A DNA stretch of 64,000 nt from NCBI GenBank assembly GCA_020637335.1, contig JACJWC010000019.1, positions 1 to 64,000 of the forward strand. The letters run 5' to 3'. The translations under genes and the position numbers were made by a program. Under the pieces are notes generated by a model that searched no databases, was not told the origin of the DNA, and saw only the letters and a program-made list of their open reading frames with translations. Source of the DNA: Acidobacteriota bacterium (GTDB lineage Bacteria; Acidobacteriota; Holophagae; Acanthopleuribacterales; Acanthopleuribacteraceae). Positions within the stretch are counted from its first letter, which is position 1, and the number at the start of each line of letters is the position of its first letter. Of the stretch, positions 53,748-62,967 are shown piece after piece.

Positions 53748-53763
53748 ACTAAATTTTATTTAA
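53731..53763. repeat. Direct repeats flanking the DUF2089 -35 box
   Basis: AATTTTATTTAA occurs at 53731-53742 and again at 53752-53763, exactly 21 bases apart, i.e. two helical turns. One copy fills the spacer between -35 and -10, the other lies upstream of -35. This is a good candidate for a cooperative repressor site, although the AT-rich context raises chance matches. Confidence 0.5.
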
Positions 53764-53926
53764 GTGTGTCAGGAGTTGGGGTAAAAAAGTGAAGGCAAAA
53801 GGGGCTGGTTATTAGAGTTATTAAGCGGACATGATGGACCTCCTGCCCTGGCCCAATCGGTACATCTCAAAAAAAACCAAAAAAATTGAAACAAAAAAAA
53901 GAACCATAGCGTTATACAACTTGACC

Positions 53927-53934
53927 GACCGGTC
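53927..53934. promoter_or_regulatory. Palindromic operator candidate upstream of SDR
   Basis: The perfect palindrome GACCGGTC, within TTGACCGACCGGTCTAC, overlaps the likely promoter (TACTAT at 53935-53940 as -10) 25 bases before the SDR start codon. TetR-family regulators often use such sites in front of SDR genes; no TetR gene is in the window. Confidence 0.45.
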
Positions 53935-53958
53935 TACTATATTTTCGAGGTTGTTTTT

Positions 53959-54705
53959 ATGTCGCTTCAGAATCAGTTCGCACTCATCACCGGCGGTAAT
54001 TCCGGGATCGGATTTGCCATCGCTCAATCATTTGTCCAGGCCGGCGCGTCTGTTGCCATCTCCGGCCGGAACCCCGAAACGCTGAATCGGGCCGTCCAAG
54101 AGTTGGGGCCCAAAGCCGTCGGCATCCAAGCCGATATCAGCACCGACCAGGGCCGCAATGGCCTGTTTGAGGCCTTGGCCAAAAAAACCAAACGCCTTGA
54201 TATCCTGGTCGTGAACGCCGGCCAAGCCCAATTCCGACCCCTGGACCAAGTCGATGGTGCCTTTTTCGATAACCAATTTGATACCAACGTCAAAGGCGCG
54301 CTTTTCACCGTCAAAGAAGCGCTGCCCTTCCTCGGGGCCGGGAGTTCTGTTTTGTTCATCAGTTCTGTGGTCAAAGATCGCGGGTTTGCCGGCTCTTCCG
54401 TGTACACAGCAACCAAAGGTGCCATCAGCGCAATGGTCAAAGCTTTGGCCGCAGAGTTAGGCCCGCAAGGGATTCGGGTCAATGCCATCAGCCCCGGTCC
54501 CATAGAAACGCCCATTTTTGACAAAATGGAAGTCCCTGCTGAACAAAAACCCGCCATGAAAGAGGGATTTGCCAGCATGGTTCCTCTAAAACGATTTGGC
54601 CGTCCTGAAGAAGTGGCAAATGTCGCACTCCTGCTCAGTTCATCAGCAGGCAGTTACCTGCACGGTGTCGATATTCCTGTCGACGGCGGTCTGGCCCAAA
54701 TTTAA
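53959..54705 (+). CDS. Short-chain dehydrogenase/reductase
   Basis: A 248-residue classical SDR. ITGGNSGIGFAIA is the nucleotide-binding motif, VVNAG follows, catalytic Ser is in ISSVVKD, and YTATK gives Tyr and Lys. The second strand ends SGRNP, where Arg suggests NADP(H). The C-terminus PVDGGLAQI is typical for tetrameric FabG-like enzymes. RBS GAGG at 53947-53950. Substrate unknown; single gene with its own terminator. Confidence 0.92.
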   Translation: MSLQNQFALITGGNSGIGFAIAQSFVQAGASVAISGRNPETLNRAVQELGPKAVGIQADISTDQGRNGLFEALAKKTKRLDILVVNAGQAQFRPLDQVDGAFFDNQFDTNVKGALFTVKEALPFLGAGSSVLFISSVVKDRGFAGSSVYTATKGAISAMVKALAAELGPQGIRVNAISPGPIETPIFDKMEVPAEQKPAMKEGFASMVPLKRFGRPEEVANVALLLSSSAGSYLHGVDIPVDGGLAQI

Positions 54706-54755
54706 AGCGAAAAACCAACGACCCGGGCCCTCCTCCCCCCTCACCCGACCGGGTC

Positions 54756-54789
54756 AAAAACCGCCCTCCTGCCCGAGGGCGGTTTTTTT
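54756..54789. terminator. Intrinsic terminator, bidirectional
   Basis: CCGCCCTC (54761-54768) pairs with GAGGGCGG (54775-54782), loop CTGCCC, followed by seven T; five A precede the stem, giving a T-tract on the minus strand. It separates the SDR from the convergent nucleotidyltransferase pair. Confidence 0.9.
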
Positions 54790-54862
54790 GCGTTTTCAAA
54801 AAGGTCATTAGGGTCCATAACATCCTTAAAGGCTTTAGAGACCTTAATTTCCCTAGCCTGAC

Positions 54863-55624
54863 CTATACCCCAAGCGTGGTCAGCACAAGTTCGTTGAGCG
54901 GATCGAAATCTTTGCGCCTCGCGATGGGCAACACGGAGACACACTCTTCCAAGTGGGATTCCAAACCGGATAACCAGGTTTCAACCCAATCGGGTAATGC
55001 CAGACGATCGGCCTCAGTCGAACGTGCCTTGCGTTCGGTCCATTCTTCAATCACCCCGCAAACCTGCTGCGGTTCTAAATGCGCTTCCAAAACCTTGCGC
55101 AAAGAGGTAGGCGGCATCTCGCGGCGCAATTCCACGTAATGGGCGGCACACAGCGCTCTCAGACGGTAAAAGAGCTTTTTATAGCGGACCGTACCATCAT
55201 CGGCTTTGTTCATCTCCGCGTTTTTGGCCAGAGCCAAATAGTGATACACCGCCTTGCGCGGGTTGAAGTAGTCTGGGATCAATTTGCGCAACTGAGTACA
55301 AAAAATATCATCAGCAAAATAAACGATGGAACTCTGTAACCACTCAAACAGTGCGACATTGCCCTGATGAAAGAGGTTCAAAGCCTTGGGCAGGTCCCAA
55401 CCACTTATATCCAAATCGTTTGGCAGCATGGCATCAAAATGGTCGCGATCGCGGTTGAGCCGGAAATAGAAACGCGGATCCTTGTGGTAAATGAACCGCA
55501 CATCGTAATCGCTATCGAGCGATGGAAAATCCCAGGCCCGACTGCCTGATTCACAGGCAAAAAGCAGGGTCATCTGTTCTTTTTCGCAAAGGGTTCGCAA
55601 CGCTGCCTGGATTTCAGCGAACAT
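54863..55624 (-). CDS. RlaP-type nucleotidyltransferase, second of a pair
   Basis: A 253-residue protein of the DNA-polymerase-beta-like fold (PF10127 type, RlaP). The motif CESGSRAWDFPSLDSDYDVRFIY contains Gly27-Ser28 and the metal-binding Asp39 and Asp41. The helical C-terminal region is KAVYHYLALAKNAEM and RYKKLFYRLRALCAAHYVE. In known genomes RlaP-like enzymes sit with RNA ligase or RNA repair genes; here the neighbours are a paralogous nucleotidyltransferase (11 bases overlap) and a divergent MoxR-like ATPase. Function unknown. Confidence 0.85.
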   Translation of the reverse strand: MFAEIQAALRTLCEKEQMTLLFACESGSRAWDFPSLDSDYDVRFIYHKDPRFYFRLNRDRDHFDAMLPNDLDISGWDLPKALNLFHQGNVALFEWLQSSIVYFADDIFCTQLRKLIPDYFNPRKAVYHYLALAKNAEMNKADDGTVRYKKLFYRLRALCAAHYVELRREMPPTSLRKVLEAHLEPQQVCGVIEEWTERKARSTEADRLALPDWVETWLSGLESHLEECVSVLPIARRKDFDPLNELVLTTLGV

Positions 55625-56687
55625 AGAGGCGCTCCCATTCCCGGGTCACTTCATATAGTAGGCTCTGAACCCAGTGCAGGTCCAGCTGTTCGGGCAAACC
55701 AGACGAATCGGCTAGCGTTTCACACTGTTGAAGCAGTTTTTTGGCGAGGCTTAGGCAGTCGGCAAAGGATTTCTCTCCCGCCAATATGGAACGCAATAGG
55801 GCGAGATCGGGCCCATCAACAGTGATCAAGGGTTGACCCTCCTGTAGAATGTGTCGACACGACAGCAGTAAGCGCAGGGTGTGCATAACGTTTTTGGCAT
55901 CGAAATCGAGCAGGCCTTGTTCCTGGTCCCGCCAGCGTGCCTCGTTGCGCTTGGCCCGCCACAGCCAATAGTGGCGATGATCGCGTTTGGCGATTTCAAA
56001 CAGATCTTCTCGTACCTGGAGCAGTCCGACAAGGCTCTGACCCGGTTCAACCGAATGACAGACCACCTGGCCATCCTGAAAAACACCCTGAGCATTGGCC
56101 CCGATGTGATAAATCCGGTAGAGACCGGGCGAATGGGAAACCTGTACCGCATGACAGAGTTGTAAGTCCAGACCCACGTTTTTTAAAGGTAGGGGTTTGA
56201 ACTGTTCGTCCAAGGCCAGGAACCAGCAGTAATCCAAACGCTGAGGTGGTGCCTCTGGCCAGGGGTTGTGAACCCATTTATTTTGGCCTCGGGCTTTCTT
56301 GAGCTGGGACTGTGCATAACGGGCAAAGGAATCAACAACCTTTTTACTGATCAACCGCTCGCGATTGCGCCACACCGGATCCAGGAGTTTATGGCGATAG
56401 AGGACAAATTCTTGAGGGATAAACAACAGTTCCAGCATGCTGGGATTGGCCTGGACCAAAAGCTCAAAAAAACGACGCAGGCTATAAAACACGTGGTCGC
56501 CCTTTTCATCGCCCAATTGGTTCGGCACAGGTTCTAGCCCCAGATAGGCAGTTGAGGGTAGAACAAAAAGGCCACGTGTATCACGATCACTGTTGGCGTG
56601 GTGCGTGCCATAAACACGACTGCCCACCAGACAGCGATACACAACATGGGACGATTCGCCAGAATCCAGAGTGCTGTAATTCAGCAT
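55614..56687 (-). CDS. RlaP-type nucleotidyltransferase, first of a pair
   Basis: A 357-residue protein. ATG 56687 has GGAG 10 bases upstream; GTG 56693 is a nearer alternative. The polymerase-beta-like core is CLVGSRVYGTHHANSDRDTRGL with Gly22-Ser23 and Asp34 and Asp36; EPVPNQLGDEKGDHVFYSLRRFFELLVQANPSMLELLF (core YSLRRFFELLVQANPSMLEL) is a family-typical helical segment. The rest (about 160-357) is helical with a beta insertion. It heads the minus-strand pair and diverges from the AAA ATPase gene. Confidence 0.85.
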   Translation of the reverse strand: MLNYSTLDSGESSHVVYRCLVGSRVYGTHHANSDRDTRGLFVLPSTAYLGLEPVPNQLGDEKGDHVFYSLRRFFELLVQANPSMLELLFIPQEFVLYRHKLLDPVWRNRERLISKKVVDSFARYAQSQLKKARGQNKWVHNPWPEAPPQRLDYCWFLALDEQFKPLPLKNVGLDLQLCHAVQVSHSPGLYRIYHIGANAQGVFQDGQVVCHSVEPGQSLVGLLQVREDLFEIAKRDHRHYWLWRAKRNEARWRDQEQGLLDFDAKNVMHTLRLLLSCRHILQEGQPLITVDGPDLALLRSILAGEKSFADCLSLAKKLLQQCETLADSSGLPEQLDLHWVQSLLYEVTREWERLYVR

Positions 56688-56831
56688 GAACACCTATCTC
56701 CTTCCAAGCCAGCTCATCTTACTGGTTCCCTGCAGGGTCAGCAAAAGCTTAGCGCGCAAAATGAGGAACGTATAACAGCCACCCCAAAAAAGCTTGCGAT
56801 TCGGCTCGCCGAGCTGGGTTAGAATCGTCAG

Positions 56832-58406
56832 ATGTTCAAGCAACTCTTCCAGCACGTACCCCAAGCGCCAACCCGGCCGCAAAAACCCGCACCCAGCGCC
56901 AGTTTTGATGTGGCCAACCTGTTTGAAGGGCCGATCCAAACCCAAGCGAGCCAGGAACAGACGCTTGCATTAGATGAAAAATTGCGCCAGGCGTATTTCT
57001 GGATCGTGAACCAGGCGATTATCAGTCCGCATTACGATATCGAATACCAAGATGGACCCAGCACCGAGTTCCGGTTCGGTGACTCCAAAAGTGCCGTTCG
57101 TTTACCCTCCGACCAGAGTTATTCCAGCTTTGTTTTATTGCCGCTTTTGACCTTTGCCTTGCGTCGGCGCTGTCTGTTGGTCGGTGGCCCGGGTCGTGGA
57201 AAAACAGCAAGTGCCGTTTTAATGGGTTTGCTTGCAGGTTACTCGCTTAAGGAGGTACGGCGCGGCATTCAAAAAGGCCAACCGCAAATGACGATTTCTG
57301 ACTTGCTCGGCAACCCTCTTCCTGCCGATTTGGTTGCCGCCCAGAGCATGGATGCGATCCGGATTGCCTGGCGACAATGGTTGGGTATGCGGGTCAAAAT
57401 TATCGATGAATACAACCGTATTCCCACTCGAACCCAATCCGCACTCCTGACTGTTTTGGCCGACAATTATGCCGAGATTCTGGATCAGGTTTACGAATGT
57501 CCAGAGGCGGCTTGGTTCCTGACTGCCAATGATGATGAGGGTGGAGGGACCTACCAGGTTATTGAAGCTTTACGTGACCGCATTGACGTGGTGGTCAAGG
57601 CATTGCATTTCAACAGTCGATTCCTCAAAGATTTGCTGACGCGGATTGAGGAAGGCATCCGGCCAGAAGAGGTCATGCCGCGTCAAATTGTGTTTAAGCA
57701 AACCGAGATTGATCAGATGGAGTCCACCATCCGTGCCGTCCAGTTACCGGAAGGGTTACGCCGCCGAATCGAGTTTTTCTGCAGCCAATTTGAATTTTTG
57801 GAGGGTGCCGGTGAACAACTGGAGTACAAGACCAAGGACACAGCACGGGTAGGTGGCCAGGATGTAGCCCAGCTCAGTCAAGCGGCTACTGGGACCGATC
57901 GTCTTAAGGATTTGGGCGTGCAAACCCGCAATGGCTTATCCGTTCGGGCCCTATTAACAGCCTTGTCCTATGTCAAAGCAATGGCCTTTTTCCGCGGCAG
58001 TGACACGGTCGATTTACAGGACATCCGCCAGATCCTGCCATTCACCCTGCACGACCGTTTGGTCATGAACCCCGAAGCCCCCTTTTTCGAGGCCAGTGAA
58101 AACGCCTGCTTGCGCTCAGATAAGATTAGTTGGTTGCGCCGCCTATTCGATTTGAGCTGTGCTGAATATGATCGTCTGAATTTGGACCATGACGATCCAG
58201 TCGGCGCAATGCGTGCCGAACTTGATAAAGGTTTAGAAGGATTGAGTCAGTCCGAAGTCGAAACGCGATTGGTGCGGATTGAGCAGCTTTTGCGCGATTG
58301 GACAAAAGGCCGGAAACTTTATGGCCATCTGTACGACGACATTCTCAACCTAAAATATCTACACCAACGTTACAGCAATTATCTGCGCTGGCTTAAGACC
58401 CGATAA
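56832..58406 (+). CDS. MoxR-like AAA+ ATPase
   Basis: A 524-residue AAA+ protein. Walker A is LLVGGPGRGKTAS (about 114-126), Walker B is KIIDEYNRIP (about 190), followed by sensor 1 (WFLTANDDEGGG) and an arginine-containing segment EALRDRIDVVV, as in MoxR ATPases. The C-terminal lid and a long helical extension (about 300-524) are beyond the usual MoxR length of ~320-380. MoxR proteins act as chaperones with VWA-domain partners; none is present here. The divergent promoter region shared with the nucleotidyltransferase pair suggests a link. Confidence 0.88.
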   Translation: MFKQLFQHVPQAPTRPQKPAPSASFDVANLFEGPIQTQASQEQTLALDEKLRQAYFWIVNQAIISPHYDIEYQDGPSTEFRFGDSKSAVRLPSDQSYSSFVLLPLLTFALRRRCLLVGGPGRGKTASAVLMGLLAGYSLKEVRRGIQKGQPQMTISDLLGNPLPADLVAAQSMDAIRIAWRQWLGMRVKIIDEYNRIPTRTQSALLTVLADNYAEILDQVYECPEAAWFLTANDDEGGGTYQVIEALRDRIDVVVKALHFNSRFLKDLLTRIEEGIRPEEVMPRQIVFKQTEIDQMESTIRAVQLPEGLRRRIEFFCSQFEFLEGAGEQLEYKTKDTARVGGQDVAQLSQAATGTDRLKDLGVQTRNGLSVRALLTALSYVKAMAFFRGSDTVDLQDIRQILPFTLHDRLVMNPEAPFFEASENACLRSDKISWLRRLFDLSCAEYDRLNLDHDDPVGAMRAELDKGLEGLSQSEVETRLVRIEQLLRDWTKGRKLYGHLYDDILNLKYLHQRYSNYLRWLKTR

Positions 58407-58535
58407 GGTTCAAAGTCGCGCGCTGTCTCGAAAAAACATGAACAGAAATCACTCAGAAACTCATTTTCGCCTGGATCCCGAACAAGGTTCATGCGACATT
58501 GGGTTATGCATCCATGAGGAACCCACTGACCTGAC

Positions 58536-60710
58536 ATGAAGATGCCCCTAATCGATCGCCATCAAGTTGACCACCACCTGCGCCTGTTTTTAATCAAACA
58601 CGCCAAAAGAGGTATTTATGGGACATCTGCTTCCGTCCCAATAGCGGCGCTTTTGGTCTGGAAGCACGTTGCCCATAGCTGGCTTTTGGCCTGGGTCGCG
58701 GCCCATGTTGCAGTGAATGCTTTTCGTCTGATTCAACTGAACGGCATCCATCGCGAAATGGGTGAAGCACAAGTCCGATCCTTAGTTCGCAAGTTTCTTG
58801 TGTTCACGGCCGTTTCAGGTCTGTTGTGGGGGCTGAGCGCCTGGTTCTTTATGCCGAGCAATGATCCATTGGCCCAAGGCGCTTTAACCATTCTGATTGG
58901 TGCTTTGTGTGCAGGTACCGTATTGGTTTATAGCGCTGTGGAGAAAGGCTATGTTCCTTTTGTCTTACTGGCCGGCGCGCCATTACTTACCCGGTTCCTG
59001 GCCGAAGGCCAGTCCTTTTATTTAGTATTCGCATTAAGTCTGGTATTTGCCTGGATCATAATGGCCACAGGTCATACATTTAGTGTATCCATTCGCAAAA
59101 GTATTGAGCAAAACCTCGAAAAAATAGCGCTCTTGGAACGGGTACAAATCAGTAATCAAGCCATTGAGGAGCTGAACCGCGAATTGGAATCACGGGTTCA
59201 GGCACGCACCGAACATCTGGAAAAATTACAGGCCGATTACCAAGTGTTGTTCCAAAGCTCACACGATGCCATTATCGTATTGGAACCCTTCAGCGAACGT
59301 GTCCTCGCTGTAAACCGCAGAGCTACCGAGATTTACGGGTTAACTGAGCAGGAGTTCATCGGTCGTTCCCTGCGCGATTTTTCTCTAGACACGACCACAG
59401 GCGACCAGCTCACCCCACAGATTTTGGACTCCGACCAGGTTTTTACATTTGAGACGCACCAGAAACTGCCCAATGGCAAACAAATCCTGCTCGAGATCAG
59501 CGCCTCAGCCATTGTTTACCAGGGCAAAAAATGCATTTTAAGTATCAATCGCGACATAACGGAGTCGCGGGCCATGGAACGCATGCATCGCCAATCTGAA
59601 AAGTTACGCGCGCTAGGACAATTAACTTCAGGCATTGCCCACGACTTTAACAACCAACTCAATGGCATTTTGGGCATGGCGGAACTTCTCCAGTCAGAAA
59701 TCGACAACCCAATCCAAATTGAACAAATCAACAAAATGATTCAAAGTGCGGAAAATGCAGCTCAACTCATCCAGTCTCTGCTTTCCTTTAGTCGCTTTGA
59801 TAAAAAGCGCCTGCATGCCTTCGATGTGCATGTGGTTATACAGGAATCCCTGCATCTTTTTGCCCGAACCCTGCCACCGTCTATCCAATTACAAACGACT
59901 CTCGCCGCAAAAGACAGTTGGATTTTGGGCGATGCCGTTGAATTGGAGAATGCGTTCCTCAATTTATTGCTCAATGCACGCGATGCCATTGAGTCGAATG
60001 GGCGGATTCATGTTCACACCTGCAACAAAACGCTGAGCCCTGAGAAGGAGCCATTTTTGGATGCCGGCAACTACCTAAGCATCTCCTTTGAAGACAATGG
60101 CGTGGGCATGGATGAAGCCACCCAAAGTCGGATCTTTGAACCGTTCTTCACCACCAAAAGCCTGGGTATGGGCTCAGGCTTGGGTCTTTCGGCCGTTTAT
60201 GGCACCGTCCAACACCATCGGGGTCATATCGCATTGCAGTCCAAGCCCGGTGAGGGTAGCTGTTTCGAATTGACTTTTCCTTTAAGCACGGAAACAACTT
60301 CGGGTCCGCTCGAAAAACCACAATTGGCAAAAGGCCAGGGCACGATCCTCATCGTGGATGATGAACCTCTGATCCGCGAGTGCTTGCAGAAGTTCGCCCA
60401 ATCGTTTGGCTATGAGGCAGAGACCGCAGAGCACGGTCGAATGGCCTTGGATATGCTCCATAAAAACAGCTATGACTTGATTGCCATGGATGTTTCCATG
60501 CCCGAACTGGACGGTATTAAAACCTTAAAAGCCATCAAACAAAATCGCCCGGAGCAGAAGGTGCTCATGATTTCCGGCAACGCGCCCAGCCCTGAATTGG
60601 AACCGTTCCTGAACGATGGCAGCGTTCTGTACCAAAAGAAACCCATGAACAAGGCAACCTTTAACCTGCGCCTCCAGGAGCTTCAAGGCTTTTCGACGGT
60701 TTCGGAATAA
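58536..60710 (+). CDS. Membrane hybrid histidine kinase (PAS, HisKA, ATPase, receiver)
   Basis: A 724-residue sensor. Five or six N-terminal helices (about 30-185) form a membrane sensor region, followed by a coiled coil (EELNRELESRVQARTEHLEKLQ; core RELESRVQARTEHLEKL), a PAS domain (about 230-345), the H-box GIAHDFNNQLNGILGM, N-box LNLLLNARDAIE, G1 DNGVGMDE and G2 GMGSGLGLSAVYG. The C-terminal receiver has ILIVDDEPLIREC and the phosphoacceptor in LIAMDVSMPELDG. No response regulator lies beside it. The ribosome-binding site is weak. Confidence 0.93.
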   Translation: MKMPLIDRHQVDHHLRLFLIKHAKRGIYGTSASVPIAALLVWKHVAHSWLLAWVAAHVAVNAFRLIQLNGIHREMGEAQVRSLVRKFLVFTAVSGLLWGLSAWFFMPSNDPLAQGALTILIGALCAGTVLVYSAVEKGYVPFVLLAGAPLLTRFLAEGQSFYLVFALSLVFAWIIMATGHTFSVSIRKSIEQNLEKIALLERVQISNQAIEELNRELESRVQARTEHLEKLQADYQVLFQSSHDAIIVLEPFSERVLAVNRRATEIYGLTEQEFIGRSLRDFSLDTTTGDQLTPQILDSDQVFTFETHQKLPNGKQILLEISASAIVYQGKKCILSINRDITESRAMERMHRQSEKLRALGQLTSGIAHDFNNQLNGILGMAELLQSEIDNPIQIEQINKMIQSAENAAQLIQSLLSFSRFDKKRLHAFDVHVVIQESLHLFARTLPPSIQLQTTLAAKDSWILGDAVELENAFLNLLLNARDAIESNGRIHVHTCNKTLSPEKEPFLDAGNYLSISFEDNGVGMDEATQSRIFEPFFTTKSLGMGSGLGLSAVYGTVQHHRGHIALQSKPGEGSCFELTFPLSTETTSGPLEKPQLAKGQGTILIVDDEPLIRECLQKFAQSFGYEAETAEHGRMALDMLHKNSYDLIAMDVSMPELDGIKTLKAIKQNRPEQKVLMISGNAPSPELEPFLNDGSVLYQKKPMNKATFNLRLQELQGFSTVSE

Positions 60711-60755
60711 ATTCGCTTCAAAGGCTGTCCTCTTGATGGGTAAGGAGGTGTACTT

Positions 60756-61253
60756 ATGGCCCAAAAAATGGTTCTGTGTTTATTGCTTTGTGTTGGGCTG
60801 GGTTGTGCCCAATCCTCCAAAGCCCCTTCAAAGGAGTTACTTGAAATGGCTCAAAAAGATCCCAAAGCATTGTCTGAGACCCAATGGAAAGAAGTTTTAA
60901 CGCCCCAGCAATACGATGTTTGCCGACTTAAGGGTACAGAACGCGCCTTCACCGGAGACTTGTGGAACAACCACGAAGAGGGCGAATACTACTGCACTGC
61001 ATGCGGCGCCCATCTCTTCCAATCCAACACCAAATTCGATAGTGGGACCGGTTGGCCATCTTTCTTCCAGCCCGCCAGCAAAACGGCCATCAAAGAAATT
61101 CGCGATACGTCTCACGGCATGATTCGCACAGAAGTCACCTGTGCCCGCTGTGATTCCCATCTGGGTCACGTCTTTGAAGATGGACCGCGCCCGACCGGCT
61201 TGCGCTATTGCATCAATTCGGCCTCACTCAAATTCGAACCTGCCAAAAACTAG
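60756..61253 (+). CDS. msrB: Peptide-methionine (R)-S-oxide reductase, lipoprotein
   Basis: A 165-residue MsrB preceded by a lipoprotein signal: the lipobox GLGC places the lipidated Cys at residue 17. Zinc-binding pairs are YCTACG and CARCD; the active site is RYCINSASL with the catalytic Cys, preceded by GTGWPSFF and GHVFEDGP. It repairs methionine-R-sulfoxide in the cell envelope. Few MsrB proteins are lipoproteins; anchoring suggests it guards periplasmic proteins. The RBS AAGGAGGTG is very strong. Confidence 0.94.
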   Translation: MAQKMVLCLLLCVGLGCAQSSKAPSKELLEMAQKDPKALSETQWKEVLTPQQYDVCRLKGTERAFTGDLWNNHEEGEYYCTACGAHLFQSNTKFDSGTGWPSFFQPASKTAIKEIRDTSHGMIRTEVTCARCDSHLGHVFEDGPRPTGLRYCINSASLKFEPAKN

Positions 61254-61306
61254 GCTAACCGCTCTCCAATCAGCATGTTATACTTCGCCAAATTTCGAGG
61301 TGTAAC

Positions 61307-61927
61307 ATGCATTGGCTTGCGGAACAGTGGCTGGCTGTCACGTGGACCGAATGGCTGGGCTTCCTGACAGGTCTGGCTTGTGTTTATCTAGTCGTCAAAC
61401 AAAACCCCTGGACCTGGCCGATTGGCATTCTTAATAACATCTTCTTTTTGGTCTTGTTTTGGCGCGCTCATCTGTTTGCCGATTCGCTGTTACAAATTTT
61501 CTACATGGTCATTAGCGTTTACGGACTGTGGAACTGGCTATATGGCGGGGAAAACCACAGTACTTTGGCCGTTTCAAAAGCAACACCCAAACAAATGGCG
61601 GGCTATCTGTTCTCGGTTCTAGCCACGACCTTTGGCATTTGCTGGCTTTTGAAAACTTACAGCCCGAGCACAACCCCTTGGGGCGATGCCTTCACCACCG
61701 CTTTGAGCTTAACCGCACAGTACATGATGACTCGGAAACGCATTGAAAATTGGTGGTTATGGATCACTGCCGATGTGGTCTATATTTGGCTCTACATGCA
61801 CAAAAATCTGTATCTCACCGCCCTGCTTTACCTCATATTTATTGGGCTGTGTGTCCTCGGCTTGCGGGCCTGGCTGCGCGATTACGGCGAAACCCAATCC
61901 GCCCACATCGAGGGCCTACCCACATGA
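61307..61927 (+). CDS. pnuC: Nicotinamide riboside transporter PnuC
   Basis: A 206-residue membrane protein with about seven helices. The start TWTEWLGFLTGLACVYLVVKQNPWTWPIGILNNIFF (core NPWTWPIGILNNIFF) and YMVISVYGLWNWLYGG, QYMMTRKRIENWWLWI are conserved in PnuC. It takes up nicotinamide riboside by facilitated diffusion; trapping by the kinase in the next gene drives uptake. ATG 61307, RBS GAGG. Overlaps nadR by 4 bases. Confidence 0.93.
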   Translation: MHWLAEQWLAVTWTEWLGFLTGLACVYLVVKQNPWTWPIGILNNIFFLVLFWRAHLFADSLLQIFYMVISVYGLWNWLYGGENHSTLAVSKATPKQMAGYLFSVLATTFGICWLLKTYSPSTTPWGDAFTTALSLTAQYMMTRKRIENWWLWITADVVYIWLYMHKNLYLTALLYLIFIGLCVLGLRAWLRDYGETQSAHIEGLPT

Positions 61928-62967
61928 TTCGCGGCCTGGTGGTGGGCAAATTTTATCCGCCCCATAAAGGTCACGCCTTTTTGATCGATAGTGCCCGGGC
62001 TCAAGTGGACCATTTAGATGTTTTTGTTATTTACACGGCAGACCAATGGATTCCAGGTTCTCTGCGCGCTCAATGGGTCCGAGAGCGCCACCCCGACTGT
62101 CAGATCCACGAAGTCCTCGACCATGGAGATGATGACAACTCCCAGCTTTGGGCAGAACTGACCCGCAATCGGTTGGGTTATGCACCAGATGTTGTGTTTA
62201 GTTCCGAATCCTATGGCGATTCGTACGCCTATTACCTGGGATGCCGTCATGTTTGTGTGGACCCCAAACGCCAAAACCTATCCATTTCGGCGACCCAAAT
62301 CCGCAACGATCCATGGGCCCACTCGCATTTCATGGAACCTGCGGTTCGCGCATTTTTTGTGCGCCGAATCGTTTTAATCGGAGCAGAATCGACCGGTAAA
62401 ACAACCCTGGCGCAGCAGCTCGCACAACATTACCAAACGTTATGGGTGCCTGAATATGGCCGGACCTTGTGGGAAGAACGCCTCAGCCGGGGTCTGGTTA
62501 GTTTTGAAAATCCAAACTGGGTTTCCGATGACTTCTTACACATCGTGAATCAGCAAATTCAATCCGAAAATGGGTTGGCGCGTCAGGCATCACGTCTTCT
62601 AATTTGTGATACCGATCCCCTCGCGACCTGTGTTTGGCATGAGCGATTTTTGGGCTTTAGTCGACCCGACCTTTACGCCAAAGCCCGGAACCTACCGCAT
62701 GATTTGTATCTTCTATGCACAAGTGACACACCTTTTGTCCAAGATGGTACACGCGACGGGGAGCATATTCGCCACGCCATGCATCAACGTTTCGAACAAG
62801 TCCTCCAAGCGGTAAACGCCCCGTACTCCGCTTTAATAGGTTCGTGGCAAGACCGATTCACCCAGGCAACTCAAGCGATTGATGCCTGTTTAGCCAAACC
62901 TTGGCCGGCCCCAAACCACACCCTTTCCCCTCACTATCCCAACCTCTCCAAAAACATTTTTATTTAA
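61924..62967 (+). CDS. nadR: NadR-type NMN adenylyltransferase/ribosylnicotinamide kinase
   Basis: A 347-residue bifunctional enzyme without the DNA-binding domain of enterobacterial NadR. The N-terminal adenylyltransferase (1-160) has GKFYPPHKGH with the HxGH motif and ISATQIRNDP. The C-terminal kinase (about 165-340) has the P-loop GAESTGKTT and phosphorylates nicotinamide riboside. Together with PnuC it turns imported riboside into NMN and NAD. The ATG overlaps the pnuC stop. Confidence 0.93.
   Translation: MIRGLVVGKFYPPHKGHAFLIDSARAQVDHLDVFVIYTADQWIPGSLRAQWVRERHPDCQIHEVLDHGDDDNSQLWAELTRNRLGYAPDVVFSSESYGDSYAYYLGCRHVCVDPKRQNLSISATQIRNDPWAHSHFMEPAVRAFFVRRIVLIGAESTGKTTLAQQLAQHYQTLWVPEYGRTLWEERLSRGLVSFENPNWVSDDFLHIVNQQIQSENGLARQASRLLICDTDPLATCVWHERFLGFSRPDLYAKARNLPHDLYLLCTSDTPFVQDGTRDGEHIRHAMHQRFEQVLQAVNAPYSALIGSWQDRFTQATQAIDACLAKPWPAPNHTLSPHYPNLSKNIFI

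Noticed and set aside
53821..54027. A 68-codon minus-strand frame in front of the SDR
   Set aside because: It runs into the SDR coding region and covers the likely promoter; no ribosome-binding site.
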